From Rikenellaceae bacterium (lineage in GTDB: Bacteria > Bacteroidota > Bacteroidia > Bacteroidales > Rikenellaceae): a stretch of 64,000 nucleotides of DNA. This document shows positions 1-9,792 of this stretch, one piece after another (position 1 is the stretch's first letter; each line of letters opens with the position of its first letter). A model generated the notes under the pieces. It saw only the letters and a list, made by a program, of their open reading frames with translations. It was not told the origin of the DNA and ran no database searches. The position numbers were made by a program, and so were the translations under genes. The stretch is from NCBI GenBank assembly GCA_015059845.1, contig SUZR01000006.1:105223-169222 (forward strand), written 5' to 3'.

Positions 1-673
1 AGAAGTAACGTGATGAGTCGGGTGTATGAATCTCGTCCATAAGGTATATGACGCCATCCTTCTTACCGAACTCGTACTTGGTATCAACCAAAATCAAGCC
101 CATCTTGGCTGCAATCTCTGTTCCGCGCTGGAAGATAGCGCGTGTATATGCCTCCAACTTCTCATAATCCTCGCGGCTCACCAGACCCTGAGCGATAATC
201 TCCTCCTTTGAGATATCCTCGTCGTGACCCTCATCAGCCTTTGTCGTGGGGGTGATGATAGGCTCGGGGAACTTCTGATTCTCAACCATACCCTCGGGCA
301 TCTCAACGCCACAGATAGTGCGCTTGCCAGCCTTATACTCTCTCCAGGCGTGACCTGAGAGGTAGCCACGGATAACCATCTCAACCTTGAAAGGCTCACA
401 CTTGTGACCTACGGTTACCATAGGGTCGGGTACAGCTATCTTCCAGTTGGGAAGAATGTCAGTGGTGGCGTCAAGGAACTTTGCTGCAATCTGGTTTAGC
501 ACCTGACCCTTGAAGGGAATACCCTTAGGCAGCACCACATCAAAAGCAGAGATACGGTCCGAAACAACCATTACAAGATAGTCACCATCGATGCTATATA
601 CATCGCGTACCTTACCTACGTAGTGGCTCTGCTGGCCCTTGAAATTGAAATTTGTCTTTACAATAGCTTCCAT
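1..673 (-). CDS. purC: SAICAR synthase PurC, 3' end cut by the window
   Basis: Phosphoribosylaminoimidazole-succinocarboxamide synthase joins aspartate to CAIR with ATP in cytosolic purine synthesis. The first 224 codons are present, beginning at the ATG 673-671, and the rest lies beyond the left edge. Family motifs are GKVRD (residues 20-24), SDRISAFD (38-45), the RGYLSGHAW segment, and, near the edge, a [12 protein letters not shown] segment followed by [10 protein letters not shown]. The next gene to the right points the same way, but a 91-bp gap with its own -7 box separates them, so purC probably has its own promoter. Identification is secure from the sequence; the C-terminus cannot be judged. 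Confidence 0.95.
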   Translation of the reverse strand, partial: MEAIVKTNFNFKGQQSHYVGKVRDVYSIDGDYLVMVVSDRISAFDVVLPKGIPFKGQVLNQIAAKFLDATTDILPNWKIAVPDPMVTVGHKCEPFKVEMVIRGYLSGHAWREYKAGKRTICGVEMPEGMVENQKFPEPIITPTTKADEGHDEDISKEEIIAQGLVSREDYEKLEAYTRAIFQRGTEIAAKMGLILVDTKYEFGKKDGVIYLMDEIHTPDSSRYF

Positions 674-720
674 TGTTATATGTTTTATAGTTTGTTCGCT
701 TTTTGTGTTAAAAGTTTGCG

Positions 721-728
721 CAAAGATA
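721..728 (-). promoter_or_regulatory. -7 box of the purC promoter
   Basis: On the minus strand this reads TATCTTTG, a perfect Bacteroidota -7 element (TAnnTTTG), about 48 nt ahead of the purC ATG. No clear TTTG -33 element sits 19-20 nt further upstream, so the assignment rests on the -7 box alone. Confidence 0.45.
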
Positions 729-764
729 TAATTTTTTACCTATGATAGAGTGCCGATGGGCGTT

Positions 765-2954
765 TTATTTTACCTCGTACCAACATTTGGGCTCACTGCC
801 CATCTCTATGCGCAACTCTCCGCCTGCCATAATATCCTTGTGTGAAATCCACGCCTTGTCGTAAGCCTGGCCATTGAGCCAAATCTTCTGGATATACTTA
901 TTCTCTGTAGAATTGTTCTCGGCAACGACTGTAAATACTCCTGCGGGAACGTCAATCTCGGCCTTGTCGAAGAGCGGTGTACCAAACCAGTAGCGGCCTC
1001 CTGCGGGCTCCACCTCGTAGAAACCGAGAGATGAGAGGATATACCAGGCAGACATCTGGCCTACATCCTCATTGCCAGAAAGACCCTCCTCAGCGTCGAA
1101 GTAGAGCGTAGAGAGTACCTCACGGATACGGTCGGCAGCCTTCCAGGGCTGGCCCAGCATCGTATATAAATAGATAGTATGGTGTCCAGGCTCATTGCCG
1201 TGAGCATACTGGCCGATAAGGCCTGTGATATCTGAAGAGGCAACCTCGCCGATAATCTCAGAACTTGCGGTGAAGAGCGAGTCGAGCTTCGACAACATTA
1301 TCTCGCGGCCACCGAAGCACTCCTTCAAACCATCCACATCGTGCGGTACGAGCCACAAATACTGCCAGGCAGTACCCTCGCAATAGTCGTCACTGCGGTG
1401 TGATGATGAGCGGGGATTGAAGGGTGTACGCCACTGACGCTTGCTGTCCAAACCGCGGATGAAGCCTGTCTCTTTGTCAAAATAGTTGCGGTATGAGTGG
1501 CTGCGCTCGGTGAAGTACTTCTCATCCTCAGCCTTGCCCAACTTCTTGGCAGCTACTGCCGCAGCACCATCGGCCAGAGCATACTCCATATCGAAGGCAA
1601 CAGACTCCTTTGTGAACTCATCGAAGGGGATGTAGCCATACTTCATACGCAGGTTATTGCCGCGCCCCTCGTTCATAGCGGTCTGCTTAATGGCCGCAAA
1701 TGCACGCTCCTGGTCAACGCCCTCCACATCCTTGATGATGGCATCGGCAACGGCAACAATACCGGGGTTACCAACCATACAGTCGGTCTCGCAACCCCAC
1801 AAGTGCCATACAGGTAGGCGGCCCTGCTCGTCGTTGATGGCAAGCATCGTATTCACCATATCGGTCATACGCTCGGGGTGCATAATGGTCATAAGTGGCA
1901 TTGCTGCACGGTATGTATCCCACAATGAGTATGTGGTATAAGTTGTGTAACCGGGATTCTTGTGCATCTTACCATCGGCTCCGCGGTAGTCGCCATTCAC
2001 GTCGCAGAACTCCGAGGGAGCAATCATCGTGTGGTATAGGCCTGTGTAGAATACGCGCTTTGCCGACTCGTCGGTAGAGGTGATGCGCATCTTTGCAAGC
2101 TCCTGATTCCACGCCTTGTCGGCAGCCTTGATGGTCTTCTCGAAGTTCCAGTCGGGCAGCTCGGCCTGCATATTCGCCTTAGCGCCCTCGATGCTTACGG
2201 GTGAGAGGGCAACCTTAACATAAATCTGCTCATCGGCCTTAGTAGAGTATTTCACGCGACCAAAGAGTCCGTTGTCGGTAATCTCAAGCTCCTGCATAGG
2301 CTTAGAGAACTCCGCAACGAAATATACCTTCTGGTCGTTGGCCCAACCCTTTGAGTAGCGATAACCCTCAATGCATTTATCGTTCACCTGCTTGATTACA
2401 GCCTCAGAGGTCTTATCCCAGCAGCCGCCATTCTGAAGGTCGATAACGATGGCAGCCTCCTCCGATGCGGGGAAGGTGTAGCGGTGGAATCCAACACGCT
2501 CGGTAGCTGTCATCTCGGCCGTAATGCCATATCTTGTCAAGGGTACAGAGTAGTAACCCGGGCGAGCGACCTCCTTTGAGCGGTCGGCGTATGACCATAG
2601 TCCCGATGTGGGGTCATCCTGCGTGCCGCGAGCGTACTTCACCTCGCCGATAACAGGCATAAGCGTAACGTCGAACAAATCACCGATACCCGTACCTGAG
2701 AGGTGGGTGTGCGAGAATCCGATTACGGTCGAGTCGCTGGCGTGGTATCCCGAACACCAGTCCCACTCCTGAGGAATACTTGTGGGTCCAACCTGAACCA
2801 TACCGAATGGAACATTTGCTCCCACGAATACGTGTCCGTGGCCTCCTGTGCCGATTTTGGGGTCAACATAGTCGGTGTAGCTAATCTGCTGCGAGCAAGC
2901 AGTAACAAGTGCCAACGCAGCAAATGCAAAAACTGATAAAAGTTTGTGTTTCAT
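765..2954 (-). CDS. GH92 alpha-mannosidase lipoprotein
   Basis: A 729-residue family 92 glycoside hydrolase, a Ca-dependent exo-acting alpha-mannosidase family that Bacteroidota use on N-glycans and yeast mannan. It starts with a lipoprotein signal (lipobox T-A-C, Cys near residue 20), so it is probably anchored in the outer membrane or periplasm. GH92 signatures are the N-terminal DYVDPKIGTGGHGH region, CEGTAWQY at about 523, GNEPGHH at about 585 and GNEDVGQMSAWY at about 626. The length is normal for the family. It is the last gene of a minus-strand group, 42 bp after the propeller lipoprotein. No SusC/SusD is nearby, so the substrate (host N-glycan or mannan) cannot be decided. The linkage specificity is inference from the family. 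Confidence 0.93.
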   Translation of the reverse strand: MKHKLLSVFAFAALALVTACSQQISYTDYVDPKIGTGGHGHVFVGANVPFGMVQVGPTSIPQEWDWCSGYHASDSTVIGFSHTHLSGTGIGDLFDVTLMPVIGEVKYARGTQDDPTSGLWSYADRSKEVARPGYYSVPLTRYGITAEMTATERVGFHRYTFPASEEAAIVIDLQNGGCWDKTSEAVIKQVNDKCIEGYRYSKGWANDQKVYFVAEFSKPMQELEITDNGLFGRVKYSTKADEQIYVKVALSPVSIEGAKANMQAELPDWNFEKTIKAADKAWNQELAKMRITSTDESAKRVFYTGLYHTMIAPSEFCDVNGDYRGADGKMHKNPGYTTYTTYSLWDTYRAAMPLMTIMHPERMTDMVNTMLAINDEQGRLPVWHLWGCETDCMVGNPGIVAVADAIIKDVEGVDQERAFAAIKQTAMNEGRGNNLRMKYGYIPFDEFTKESVAFDMEYALADGAAAVAAKKLGKAEDEKYFTERSHSYRNYFDKETGFIRGLDSKRQWRTPFNPRSSSHRSDDYCEGTAWQYLWLVPHDVDGLKECFGGREIMLSKLDSLFTASSEIIGEVASSDITGLIGQYAHGNEPGHHTIYLYTMLGQPWKAADRIREVLSTLYFDAEEGLSGNEDVGQMSAWYILSSLGFYEVEPAGGRYWFGTPLFDKAEIDVPAGVFTVVAENNSTENKYIQKIWLNGQAYDKAWISHKDIMAGGELRIEMGSEPKCWYEVK

Positions 2955-2996
2955 AGTATAATATTATTACGTTTCTTCCTATTCAAATCCAGCCGT

Positions 2997-4469
2997 CTAT
3001 TCAAATCCAACCTGCTCGGCCTCTGCATTGAGGGCTACCTGCTGAATCTGGTAAGGTGATATTTCTACCTCGCCCGTTACGAGTTCGGGAATATTGTATG
3101 AGTACAGCAGATAGTCGTACGCCTCGGGATCCTCCTGCGGAAGAAGGAACGGTTTGCTGGGCTTGCCATCCTGACCAATGTAACACAGGTAGGGTAGTGT
3201 GTAGAGCGAGTTGTCGCGGCGGCTGCTCACCACCACCCAGTCGCTGCCGCTGCTCCACGAGTGGTAGCTCTCGGTGTCGGGACTGTTGAGTCGAGACATA
3301 TCGATTGTCTGGCGGCTCTGGACGTCAATCATACGAATCTCGGCATCGGCGTGCCAGATGGGGAACTGTCCGTAGGCCGTTTCGGTGTACATCATATAAC
3401 GACCGTCGGGCGAAATGCGTGGGAATGTGTAGCTGAGCGAGTCGGCACGAACCAGAGTATCTATCTTCTCACGCTCAATCTCACCCTTCTGCTCATCAAA
3501 GGGTACGCGGCAGAGGTTATATCTCACCTTGTCGTAGTTGTCGGGCATCTGGGTGGCGGGGGCACTACAGAAATAGAGCCACTTGCCATCGGGTGAGAAC
3601 GAGGGGAAGGTCTCGAAGTTATCCTCCGAGATGATAGAGGCCTTCGAGAGAATCTTCTTATCCTTCACGTTGTAAACCACAACATCCGAGCGCAGGTCGA
3701 ACACCTCAATCTTCTTCTCGCGTGTTGCGTGGAAGAATTGGTGAATGGTATTCACCGATGTGGTGATGTAGCGTCCCGATGGGTGCCAGTAGGGATATGT
3801 GAGGTTGCTTATCGTGCCATCGGTCTTGGTGTTGAGCTTCTCGATTTTGCCATCCTGCGTGATATATGTACCTCCGTTTGCGGCACGCATATGGAACATC
3901 ATCTGCTGCGGGTCGCCGCCACAGAATGTGTGGCAGTTGATGCAGTTATATCCCACCATCTTGTTGAGTACGATGGGCTTCTCGTCGAAGTTTTCGAGGT
4001 TTCGCTGATATATGCCTACGATGTGCCACTTCTCATAGCCGGGCTCGATAAGACGATATACAAGGTGTGAGTCGATACGCTTGTCGCTCACGTGTATGTC
4101 GAAGCTCTGCCATTGGGTCCACTTGCCCTGCTGCTTGGTGTAGAGCGTTAGGTTTATGCTTGCGCCCTTACTCGCGTCAAGTATCTCGCGCCAAAGTTTT
4201 TCGTTAAAACGGATATCCGTCTTACCATACACCTCGGCTCTCTGTCCGGCGTAACTCAACTCCGCGTAGCACCCCTCCACGCCCTCGGCTGTGGGGCGGA
4301 AGTTCAGTGGCGCAATGTTATGCGGTATGGTTACATCCGCATAGTCGGGGAAGATTGACGGCAGTTCGCTGCTCGCTGTGGCGTTTGTGGGACGCTCCTT
4401 GCAGCCCGTGCCGATAAGTGCCGCAGTAATGGCAGCCAAGCAAAAGAGTATATTGAAAATTCGTTTCAT
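2997..4469 (-). CDS. Beta-propeller (PD40-like) lipoprotein with a CxxCH haem motif
   Basis: A 490-residue protein starting at ATG 4469-4467. The frame stays open 13 codons further, but this Met begins a clean lipoprotein signal (MKRIFNILFC start, Cys in G-T-G-C). The C-terminal half carries WD40/TolB-like propeller strands, with repeated SPDGKWLYF, SPDGRYMMY and HPSGRYI phrases. A single CINCH haem-attachment motif lies at about residues 176-180, followed by another Cys and Met-rich residues (QQMMFHM). No enzyme can be assigned. The start codon lies one base after the stop of the DUF6057-like gene, so the two are almost certainly translated together. It may be a periplasmic haem-binding or sensing protein; the haem attachment is inferred from the motif only. 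Confidence 0.8.
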   Translation of the reverse strand: MKRIFNILFCLAAITAALIGTGCKERPTNATASSELPSIFPDYADVTIPHNIAPLNFRPTAEGVEGCYAELSYAGQRAEVYGKTDIRFNEKLWREILDASKGASINLTLYTKQQGKWTQWQSFDIHVSDKRIDSHLVYRLIEPGYEKWHIVGIYQRNLENFDEKPIVLNKMVGYNCINCHTFCGGDPQQMMFHMRAANGGTYITQDGKIEKLNTKTDGTISNLTYPYWHPSGRYITTSVNTIHQFFHATREKKIEVFDLRSDVVVYNVKDKKILSKASIISEDNFETFPSFSPDGKWLYFCSAPATQMPDNYDKVRYNLCRVPFDEQKGEIEREKIDTLVRADSLSYTFPRISPDGRYMMYTETAYGQFPIWHADAEIRMIDVQSRQTIDMSRLNSPDTESYHSWSSGSDWVVVSSRRDNSLYTLPYLCYIGQDGKPSKPFLLPQEDPEAYDYLLYSYNIPELVTGEVEISPYQIQQVALNAEAEQVGFE

Positions 4470-4470
4470 C

Positions 4471-6207
4471 TTATTCCTGAATTTTAGGTGGTTCGGGTGT
4501 TGTGCCATATTGCAGATAGTAGTAATACGTGTCGCCGTACATCTTGTATGCTGTCTCGGGCGTCATCATCTGCATATTGCGGTTGTAATTGGTAAATCTG
4601 TTCCAGATGGCGGGGTCAATCTTGTATGCCTCCAGCGCCTGCTCGTTGAGCTGAGCTGCGAAATATACGCAGATGGCCTCCTGATAGAGTTTGGGAAGCA
4701 CCTCACCCTTGTATGGGGCGATATACTCCATAAAGTTGGTGATATCCTTGTACATCAGAACAAACGTAAGCATATAATCCAGTGCGGCCTTGTTCTGTGG
4801 GCGGTCTGTAATTATAGCCTTAACAGCTGCGGGGAAACTGTTTTGCATATCGTAATGGTTGTCCGTTTGGGGCATAAGGTTACGTTTCTCGATAACCCAA
4901 TCGGTTGCCGCCGCAACCTCCTCGTTGAGCAGAGGTCGCTGAGCCGTAGCCCACGCACTATAACGCGGATATGTCTCAAGAATCTTTATAAACTTCTCGG
5001 CAACGGCCATCTCGCCCGTAATGATGTATGTCTCAACGAGTCGCTTCATCAATCGTGGCTGTATGCTTCGACGCGAACCGAGTGTGCCGATGAAGGCCGT
5101 GCGTTGTGCCGTATTGACGTGGCCCAACTGCCAAGCCACCTCGCTTGATAGAATGTTCTGGATATAATACTTCGTTTCGCGGGGATAGAGGCCGTACAAT
5201 CCCATCTGCGGTGTGCGGGTGAAGTTGTTGGGCATCTGTCCTAAATGCGAAGATGCGAGGTTGGCGTATATGAGCGCATCGAAATCGCGTACGCCATATC
5301 GCTGTGCGTGCTCCGTAATCTTCTTCCACTCACCCTCGCGAGCGTAGTAGTCGTACATATACGGCTGCTCCATAAGGTCAATCTTGAATACGATGCACGC
5401 AAGAATAGCCGCAACAAGCGAGATGTATTGCACCCTTGCACGCCACTTGTCGCTTGTGATAAGCCTCTTGTTGCGAATCGCATATACGAGTAGAGTCCAT
5501 ACGGGATATGCAACGCCTATAACCCACATAATCGAAGGTAGTTCCACCTCAGGATGTGCGAGGTGTTTGCTTAGGTATGCCTCGCGCAGGGGGATGATGT
5601 AGAGCGTATTCATCGCCAGCAGAGGCAGCAATGCACTCCACGCAATGGCCGCAGTAGCTACCCAATAGCGGCGGTGCGCTATACATTCGTAGATGGCAAT
5701 CAGCAAGGCCAGAATAAGATTCGCGGGGGCAGCGAGGAGATAAAGAGCCGTAAGCATAAAGAATCCTACGCCCCAACGCCATTTATCGCTCTTAATGTTG
5801 GCGTATATCGCAGCCGACGTGATAGCTGCGAACAACGTTATAAAGTGAGCGATTGTCTCCTGTGGGAATAATAGCAGCAAAAATGATGGGATTATGGCTG
5901 CAAACATCCCTTTGTCAATGTCGCAGGCCTTCATATAACGGTAGAATCCGTACGATGTAGCACTCAACACAAGGGCGATGGTTGTGGCCGCGCATAGAGG
6001 ATAATAAAATCCCATCGAGAGAAACTCGGTGATATACTCCGTCATTCCGCCAGGCTCTGTGAGGTGCTGCATAAAGTAGCGGGCGGTGGTCTGGAACATC
6101 ATATACTGCTCCATAAAACAGTACCAAAAGCGGAAATTCAACTCGATGAAGAGTCCGCATCCGAGCGTGAATAACAGCAGAATTATGGTGTTGTTATGTT
6201 TGTTCAT
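4471..6207 (-). CDS. Multi-pass membrane protein, DUF6057-like
   Basis: A 578-residue protein. The N-terminal half (about 1-290) holds roughly ten hydrophobic segments. The C-terminal half is soluble and probably helical, with TPR-like phrasing (ALDYMLTFVLMYKDI, LYQEAICVYFAAQLNEQALEAY). It resembles the Bacteroidota family called DUF6057, which has no established function. It heads a minus-strand group with the CxxCH propeller lipoprotein (1-bp gap) and GH92. The topology suggests a membrane anchor presenting a helical-repeat domain to the propeller partner, but that is inference. Family assignment is from memory of the sequence style. Confidence 0.7.
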   Translation of the reverse strand: MNKHNNTIILLLFTLGCGLFIELNFRFWYCFMEQYMMFQTTARYFMQHLTEPGGMTEYITEFLSMGFYYPLCAATTIALVLSATSYGFYRYMKACDIDKGMFAAIIPSFLLLLFPQETIAHFITLFAAITSAAIYANIKSDKWRWGVGFFMLTALYLLAAPANLILALLIAIYECIAHRRYWVATAAIAWSALLPLLAMNTLYIIPLREAYLSKHLAHPEVELPSIMWVIGVAYPVWTLLVYAIRNKRLITSDKWRARVQYISLVAAILACIVFKIDLMEQPYMYDYYAREGEWKKITEHAQRYGVRDFDALIYANLASSHLGQMPNNFTRTPQMGLYGLYPRETKYYIQNILSSEVAWQLGHVNTAQRTAFIGTLGSRRSIQPRLMKRLVETYIITGEMAVAEKFIKILETYPRYSAWATAQRPLLNEEVAAATDWVIEKRNLMPQTDNHYDMQNSFPAAVKAIITDRPQNKAALDYMLTFVLMYKDITNFMEYIAPYKGEVLPKLYQEAICVYFAAQLNEQALEAYKIDPAIWNRFTNYNRNMQMMTPETAYKMYGDTYYYYLQYGTTPEPPKIQE

Positions 6208-6361
6208 ATATTTATGGTTGGGTAATTAATGTGTAAAGTTATGAATTTTTCACATAAATACAAAAAAGAGAGCCAAAACAGATTTTTTATGTTGTGTGGT
6301 AAATAAAATCTCGCTTTTTTGGATAAAAGTTGGGAAATAATTCCTAATTTTACACAAAATT

Positions 6362-6386
6362 GCGCATACGCATATCATAGATGCGC
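6362..6386 (+). promoter_or_regulatory. Inverted repeat in the gpsA leader, possible operator
   Basis: GCGCAT (6362-6367) and ATGCGC (6381-6386) form a six-base inverted repeat about 40-60 nt ahead of the gpsA start. It lies just downstream of a poor -7-like TAATTTTA (6345-6352) with no well-spaced -33 box. The arms are short, so this is a weak candidate for a regulator site in the 217-bp divergent gap. Confidence 0.2.
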
Positions 6387-6424
6387 CTGCATAGAGTTAA
6401 AAATCAATAAAATAACAACCAAAG

Positions 6425-7480
6425 ATGAAAAAGACTATTACCATTATCGGAGCCGGTATGATGGGCTCTGCTCTGGCTTTCCCTGCCGCAGAGAATGGCC
6501 ACGATGTTAGAATTGTTGGAACTTGCCTCGATGACGAGATTATCGACGGTTACATCCGTACAGGCAAGCACGAGAAGTTCTGTCGTCCATTCCCCGAAAA
6601 TGTTACATATCACTACTTTAAGGATTGGAAGAAGGCCGTTGAGGGTGCCGATTTCGTCATTGGTGGCGTTTCATCTTTTGGCGTGGATTGGTTCCTTGAG
6701 GAGATTCTTACTCAGTTAGACCCCGCAATGCCCGTCTTGTCTGTTACGAAGGGTCTGCGTGCAACGGAGGATGGTACGTTGCTCTCATACCCCGGTTTCT
6801 GGGAGAGCGAGCTGGCTAAGCGCGGTATAAATCGCACGATTTGCGCTATCGGAGGACCTTGTACATCGTATGAGTTGGTATTTATGGACCCCACCGAGGT
6901 TGGATTCTGCGGTAAGGATAGCGATGCACTGCGTATGATGAAGCAGGCTATGCAGCGTCCTTATTATCATATCTCGCTTACCAACGACGTTATCGGTCTG
7001 GAGAGCGCCGTGGCGTTGAAGAATGCCTATGCTATGGCTGTTACGCTGGCTGTAGGTCTTAATATCCGCTGGCACGGCGAGGATGAGCCTCAGCACTACA
7101 ACTCGCAGGCAGGTACATTCACGCAGGCCGTACGCGAGACTCACGCCTTGATGCAGATGCAGGGCGGTACGTTCGAGTCGGAGTGTATCGGTTTGGGCGA
7201 TTTGTATGTAACCATCTTCAGTGGTCGTACACGCCGTTGTGGCGTGCTGATGGGGCAGGGTCTTAACTATGATGAGGTTACCGAGGCGTTGGCTGGCATT
7301 ACGCTCGAGAGCCTTGTTATCACCCGCGTTATGGGTAACGCCATCCGCCGCAAGGCTGAGCTTGGTCTGGTCGATTTGCGCGACTTCCCCTTGCTGATGC
7401 ATATTGCCGAGATTTTGGATAAGGGTAAGGCCGATGCCGACCTGCCGTGGGAGGCATTTACATTTGAGCACCTGAAATAA
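6425..7480 (+). CDS. gpsA: NAD(P)-dependent glycerol-3-phosphate dehydrogenase
   Basis: GpsA interconverts dihydroxyacetone phosphate and sn-glycerol-3-phosphate, normally supplying G3P for phospholipids. The 351-residue protein has the Rossmann motif GAGMMG (9-14), GGPCTSYEL in the middle, the conserved Lys of the catalytic region in ALKNAYAM (K199), and SGRTRR followed by MGQG, as in the family. It begins the gpsA-glpT-glpQ run (8 bp to glpT, 21 bp to glpQ) just ahead of glpABC. Finding the biosynthetic enzyme with uptake and catabolic genes is unusual compared with E. coli and may mean it feeds or drains the same G3P pool. Function is confident; direction in vivo is unknown. Confidence 0.93.
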   Translation: MKKTITIIGAGMMGSALAFPAAENGHDVRIVGTCLDDEIIDGYIRTGKHEKFCRPFPENVTYHYFKDWKKAVEGADFVIGGVSSFGVDWFLEEILTQLDPAMPVLSVTKGLRATEDGTLLSYPGFWESELAKRGINRTICAIGGPCTSYELVFMDPTEVGFCGKDSDALRMMKQAMQRPYYHISLTNDVIGLESAVALKNAYAMAVTLAVGLNIRWHGEDEPQHYNSQAGTFTQAVRETHALMQMQGGTFESECIGLGDLYVTIFSGRTRRCGVLMGQGLNYDEVTEALAGITLESLVITRVMGNAIRRKAELGLVDLRDFPLLMHIAEILDKGKADADLPWEAFTFEHLK

Positions 7481-7488
7481 TCTAACCT

Positions 7489-8826
7489 ATGGACAAAACT
7501 ACACCTAAAACCAAGCACACATTCCAATATTGGCAGTGGCGCGTGATTCTCAGTACGATGGTGGGCTACTCGGTCTATTATTTCGTACGAAAGAATTTCT
7601 CGTTTGCGATGCCCGCGCTGGGCGATGAGTATGGTATCTCGAATACAAGTTTCGGTATTATCCTCACGCTCGTGGGATTGATTTACGGCGTGTCGAAGTT
7701 TGTTAATGGAGTGCTGTCGGATAGAACCAATGCCCGCTGGCATCTGGCTTTCGGCCTTGCCGTGTGCGTTGTGTTGAACGTGGCTTTTGGCTGGAGCGAC
7801 AGGCTCAGCACGTTGATTACAGGAGATGCTGATGGCCCCGACTTTATCAATGGTATGGTGGCCGTAATGGCAGTGCTGCTGGTGCTGAACAACATCTTTC
7901 AGGGGTGTGGCTTCGCCCCGTGTAACCACCTTCTGGCGCATTGGATTCCGCCGAAGGAGCTGGCTACAAAGACCGCTATCTGGAATACCTCGCACTCGGT
8001 GGGAGCGGCTATCGTGTCGGTTATATGCGGATATATTATCGCTACCACGGGTGATTGGCGTTACTGCTTCTGGCTGCCGGCAGCTATCGCAGCGACGGGC
8101 GTAGTGTTTGTGATTATCACGCTGCGCGATACGCCTAAGTCGGTGGGCTTACCCGAGTTGGAGAATACCCGCACTGAGCTTGACGATAACGACTCGCCCG
8201 AAGCGTTCCGTGCTTTCCTGCGCAAGAGAGTCTTCCGTAATCCTATTATCTGGGTGCTGGCCGTAACGGATATATTTGTATATGTGGTGCGCTTTGCAAT
8301 CTTGGATTGGGGACCTACCTTCCTGCAGGATAGAGCAAATCCTCTGTCGCCCGAGCTGGCTGGTTGGACTTTGGCTATCTTCGAGATTGCTGGTTGTGTA
8401 GGTATGCTGTGCGCAGGCTGGGTGTCGGATAAGTTCTTCGATGGTAAGGCACACCGTATGTGTGTCGTAGAGATGTTCCTGGTGGCTATCTGTATGGCTG
8501 CGCTGCAATTTGTCCCTGCCGAGGCAAACTCTGTTGTTGTGCTGATTCTGTTGGCCTTGTCGGGTTTCTTCATCTACGGCCCGCAGGCGTTGCTGGGTGT
8601 AGTGGCAACCAAGCAGGCAACCAAAAAAGCCGCCTCTTCGGCCGTTGGCTTGATTGGCTTTATGAGCTATTTGTCGGTGATTATCACAGGCGCAGGCTTG
8701 GGCTGGTTCTCCGATACGTTTGGTTGGGATTACCTCTTTATATTGATGGCCGGATTTGCGCTGGTGGGTGGCATTATCGTCACCTCGCTCTGGAACATCA
8801 AGGATGATGGCTATATACACGATTAG
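7489..8826 (+). CDS. glpT: Glycerol-3-phosphate/organophosphate:phosphate antiporter, GlpT-like
   Basis: A 445-residue MFS protein of the organophosphate:Pi antiporter family (GlpT/UhpT/UhpC), with about 12 membrane segments. The start is typical: YWQWRVIL, then GYSVYYFVRKNFSFAMP, and SDRTNAR in the loop between helices 2 and 3. It is followed 21 bp later by a phosphodiesterase that can release G3P, and by glpABC further on. The neighbours therefore argue for G3P over hexose phosphates as substrate. It would act in the inner membrane, exchanging G3P for phosphate. Confidence 0.88.
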   Translation: MDKTTPKTKHTFQYWQWRVILSTMVGYSVYYFVRKNFSFAMPALGDEYGISNTSFGIILTLVGLIYGVSKFVNGVLSDRTNARWHLAFGLAVCVVLNVAFGWSDRLSTLITGDADGPDFINGMVAVMAVLLVLNNIFQGCGFAPCNHLLAHWIPPKELATKTAIWNTSHSVGAAIVSVICGYIIATTGDWRYCFWLPAAIAATGVVFVIITLRDTPKSVGLPELENTRTELDDNDSPEAFRAFLRKRVFRNPIIWVLAVTDIFVYVVRFAILDWGPTFLQDRANPLSPELAGWTLAIFEIAGCVGMLCAGWVSDKFFDGKAHRMCVVEMFLVAICMAALQFVPAEANSVVVLILLALSGFFIYGPQALLGVVATKQATKKAASSAVGLIGFMSYLSVIITGAGLGWFSDTFGWDYLFILMAGFALVGGIIVTSLWNIKDDGYIHD

Positions 8827-8847
8827 AAAACCTTAAAACTTATAAAA

Positions 8848-9675
8848 ATGAAAAAGATTATTTTTGCACTTGCCGTTATGGCTTCGCTTGCTATTGGCGA
8901 TGCCGTAGCGCAGACACAACAGATACGTTGCTTCTCGCACCGTGGCGGACGTATGGAGCACGATGAGAATACAATGGAGGCCTTTACGGCGAGCTACAAG
9001 GCTGGCTACCGTGGTTTCGAGGTGGATATCCGTATGACCTCGGATGGCGAGCTGGTCGTAACGCACGACTCAACACTCGACCGCACAACAAATGGCTCAG
9101 GAACAGTGGAACTTACAACGGCCGATGCGATTCGCAAGCTCCGCACAAAGAAGGGTAACAAACTTATCTTTATTGACGAGTTGCTCGACTTCCTGAAGGA
9201 TATCGATGGCTTGTATGTAGAGTTTGAGCTTAAGACCAGTCCCGTAAATCTCTATCCCGAGGAGCGCCTGCACGAGTATTGCGACAAGCTCTATAAGGCA
9301 GTTATGGCCTCACGCCCTGCCGATGCGGAGTATGTATTCACGTCAAGCGACTACCGTGGCCTGCGCTATTTGCAGCAGAAATATCTAGGTGTGGATTTGC
9401 TGATGATTTCATCTAAGCCCTGCAATGACGAAACTATCGACTTGGCTTTGGCGTTGGGTATCAAGCGAATTGGTTGCACGATGGATGGCACAAGCCGCAA
9501 GGCTGTAAAGAAGGCTCACGAGAAGGGCCTTACCGTCAGCCTCTGGCCGGGTTATACAACCGACGATTTTATGTTGGGCGCATATCTTGGTGCTGACTTT
9601 ATGTGTACCGATATTCCTATTGAGCTTAAAAAATTCCACGCAGAAAAGGCTCCTTGGCTTAAAGTTAAGTACTAA
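8848..9675 (+). CDS. glpQ: Secreted glycerophosphodiester phosphodiesterase
   Basis: A 275-residue GDPD enzyme that hydrolyses glycerophosphodiesters (deacylated phospholipids) to G3P and an alcohol. An N-terminal signal peptide ends around residue 20 (DAVAQ), pointing to the periplasm. Active-site residues visible are H31-R32 in SHRGG, E58 and D60 in GFEVDIR, and H73 in VTHD, all in standard order. It is third in gpsA-glpT-glpQ, so the G3P it makes can be imported by the GlpT-like antiporter. A strong terminator follows. Confidence 0.93.
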   Translation: MKKIIFALAVMASLAIGDAVAQTQQIRCFSHRGGRMEHDENTMEAFTASYKAGYRGFEVDIRMTSDGELVVTHDSTLDRTTNGSGTVELTTADAIRKLRTKKGNKLIFIDELLDFLKDIDGLYVEFELKTSPVNLYPEERLHEYCDKLYKAVMASRPADAEYVFTSSDYRGLRYLQQKYLGVDLLMISSKPCNDETIDLALALGIKRIGCTMDGTSRKAVKKAHEKGLTVSLWPGYTTDDFMLGAYLGADFMCTDIPIELKKFHAEKAPWLKVKY

Positions 9676-9710
9676 TATGGCGATTTAGGTTGCGATATGC
9701 AACTTTTTCG

Positions 9711-9748
9711 AAAGGCCTGTCCGAAAACTCTGTCGGATAGGCTTTTTT
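9711..9748 (+). terminator. Terminator after glpQ
   Basis: GCCTGTCCGA (9715-9724) pairs with TCGGATAGGC (9733-9742) with one G-T wobble. Flanking A and T runs end in TTTTTT on the + strand. This separates gpsA-glpT-glpQ from the glpABC transcript. Confidence 0.8.
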
Positions 9749-9792
9749 GTGCTTCTGAGGGTATGTAGAAAGGTTTGGATTCTAATTTGTAG

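Noticed and set aside
4378..5148. 256-codon open frame antisense to the propeller and DUF6057 genes
   Set aside because: It is a shadow of the two real genes; no signal, motif or start context.
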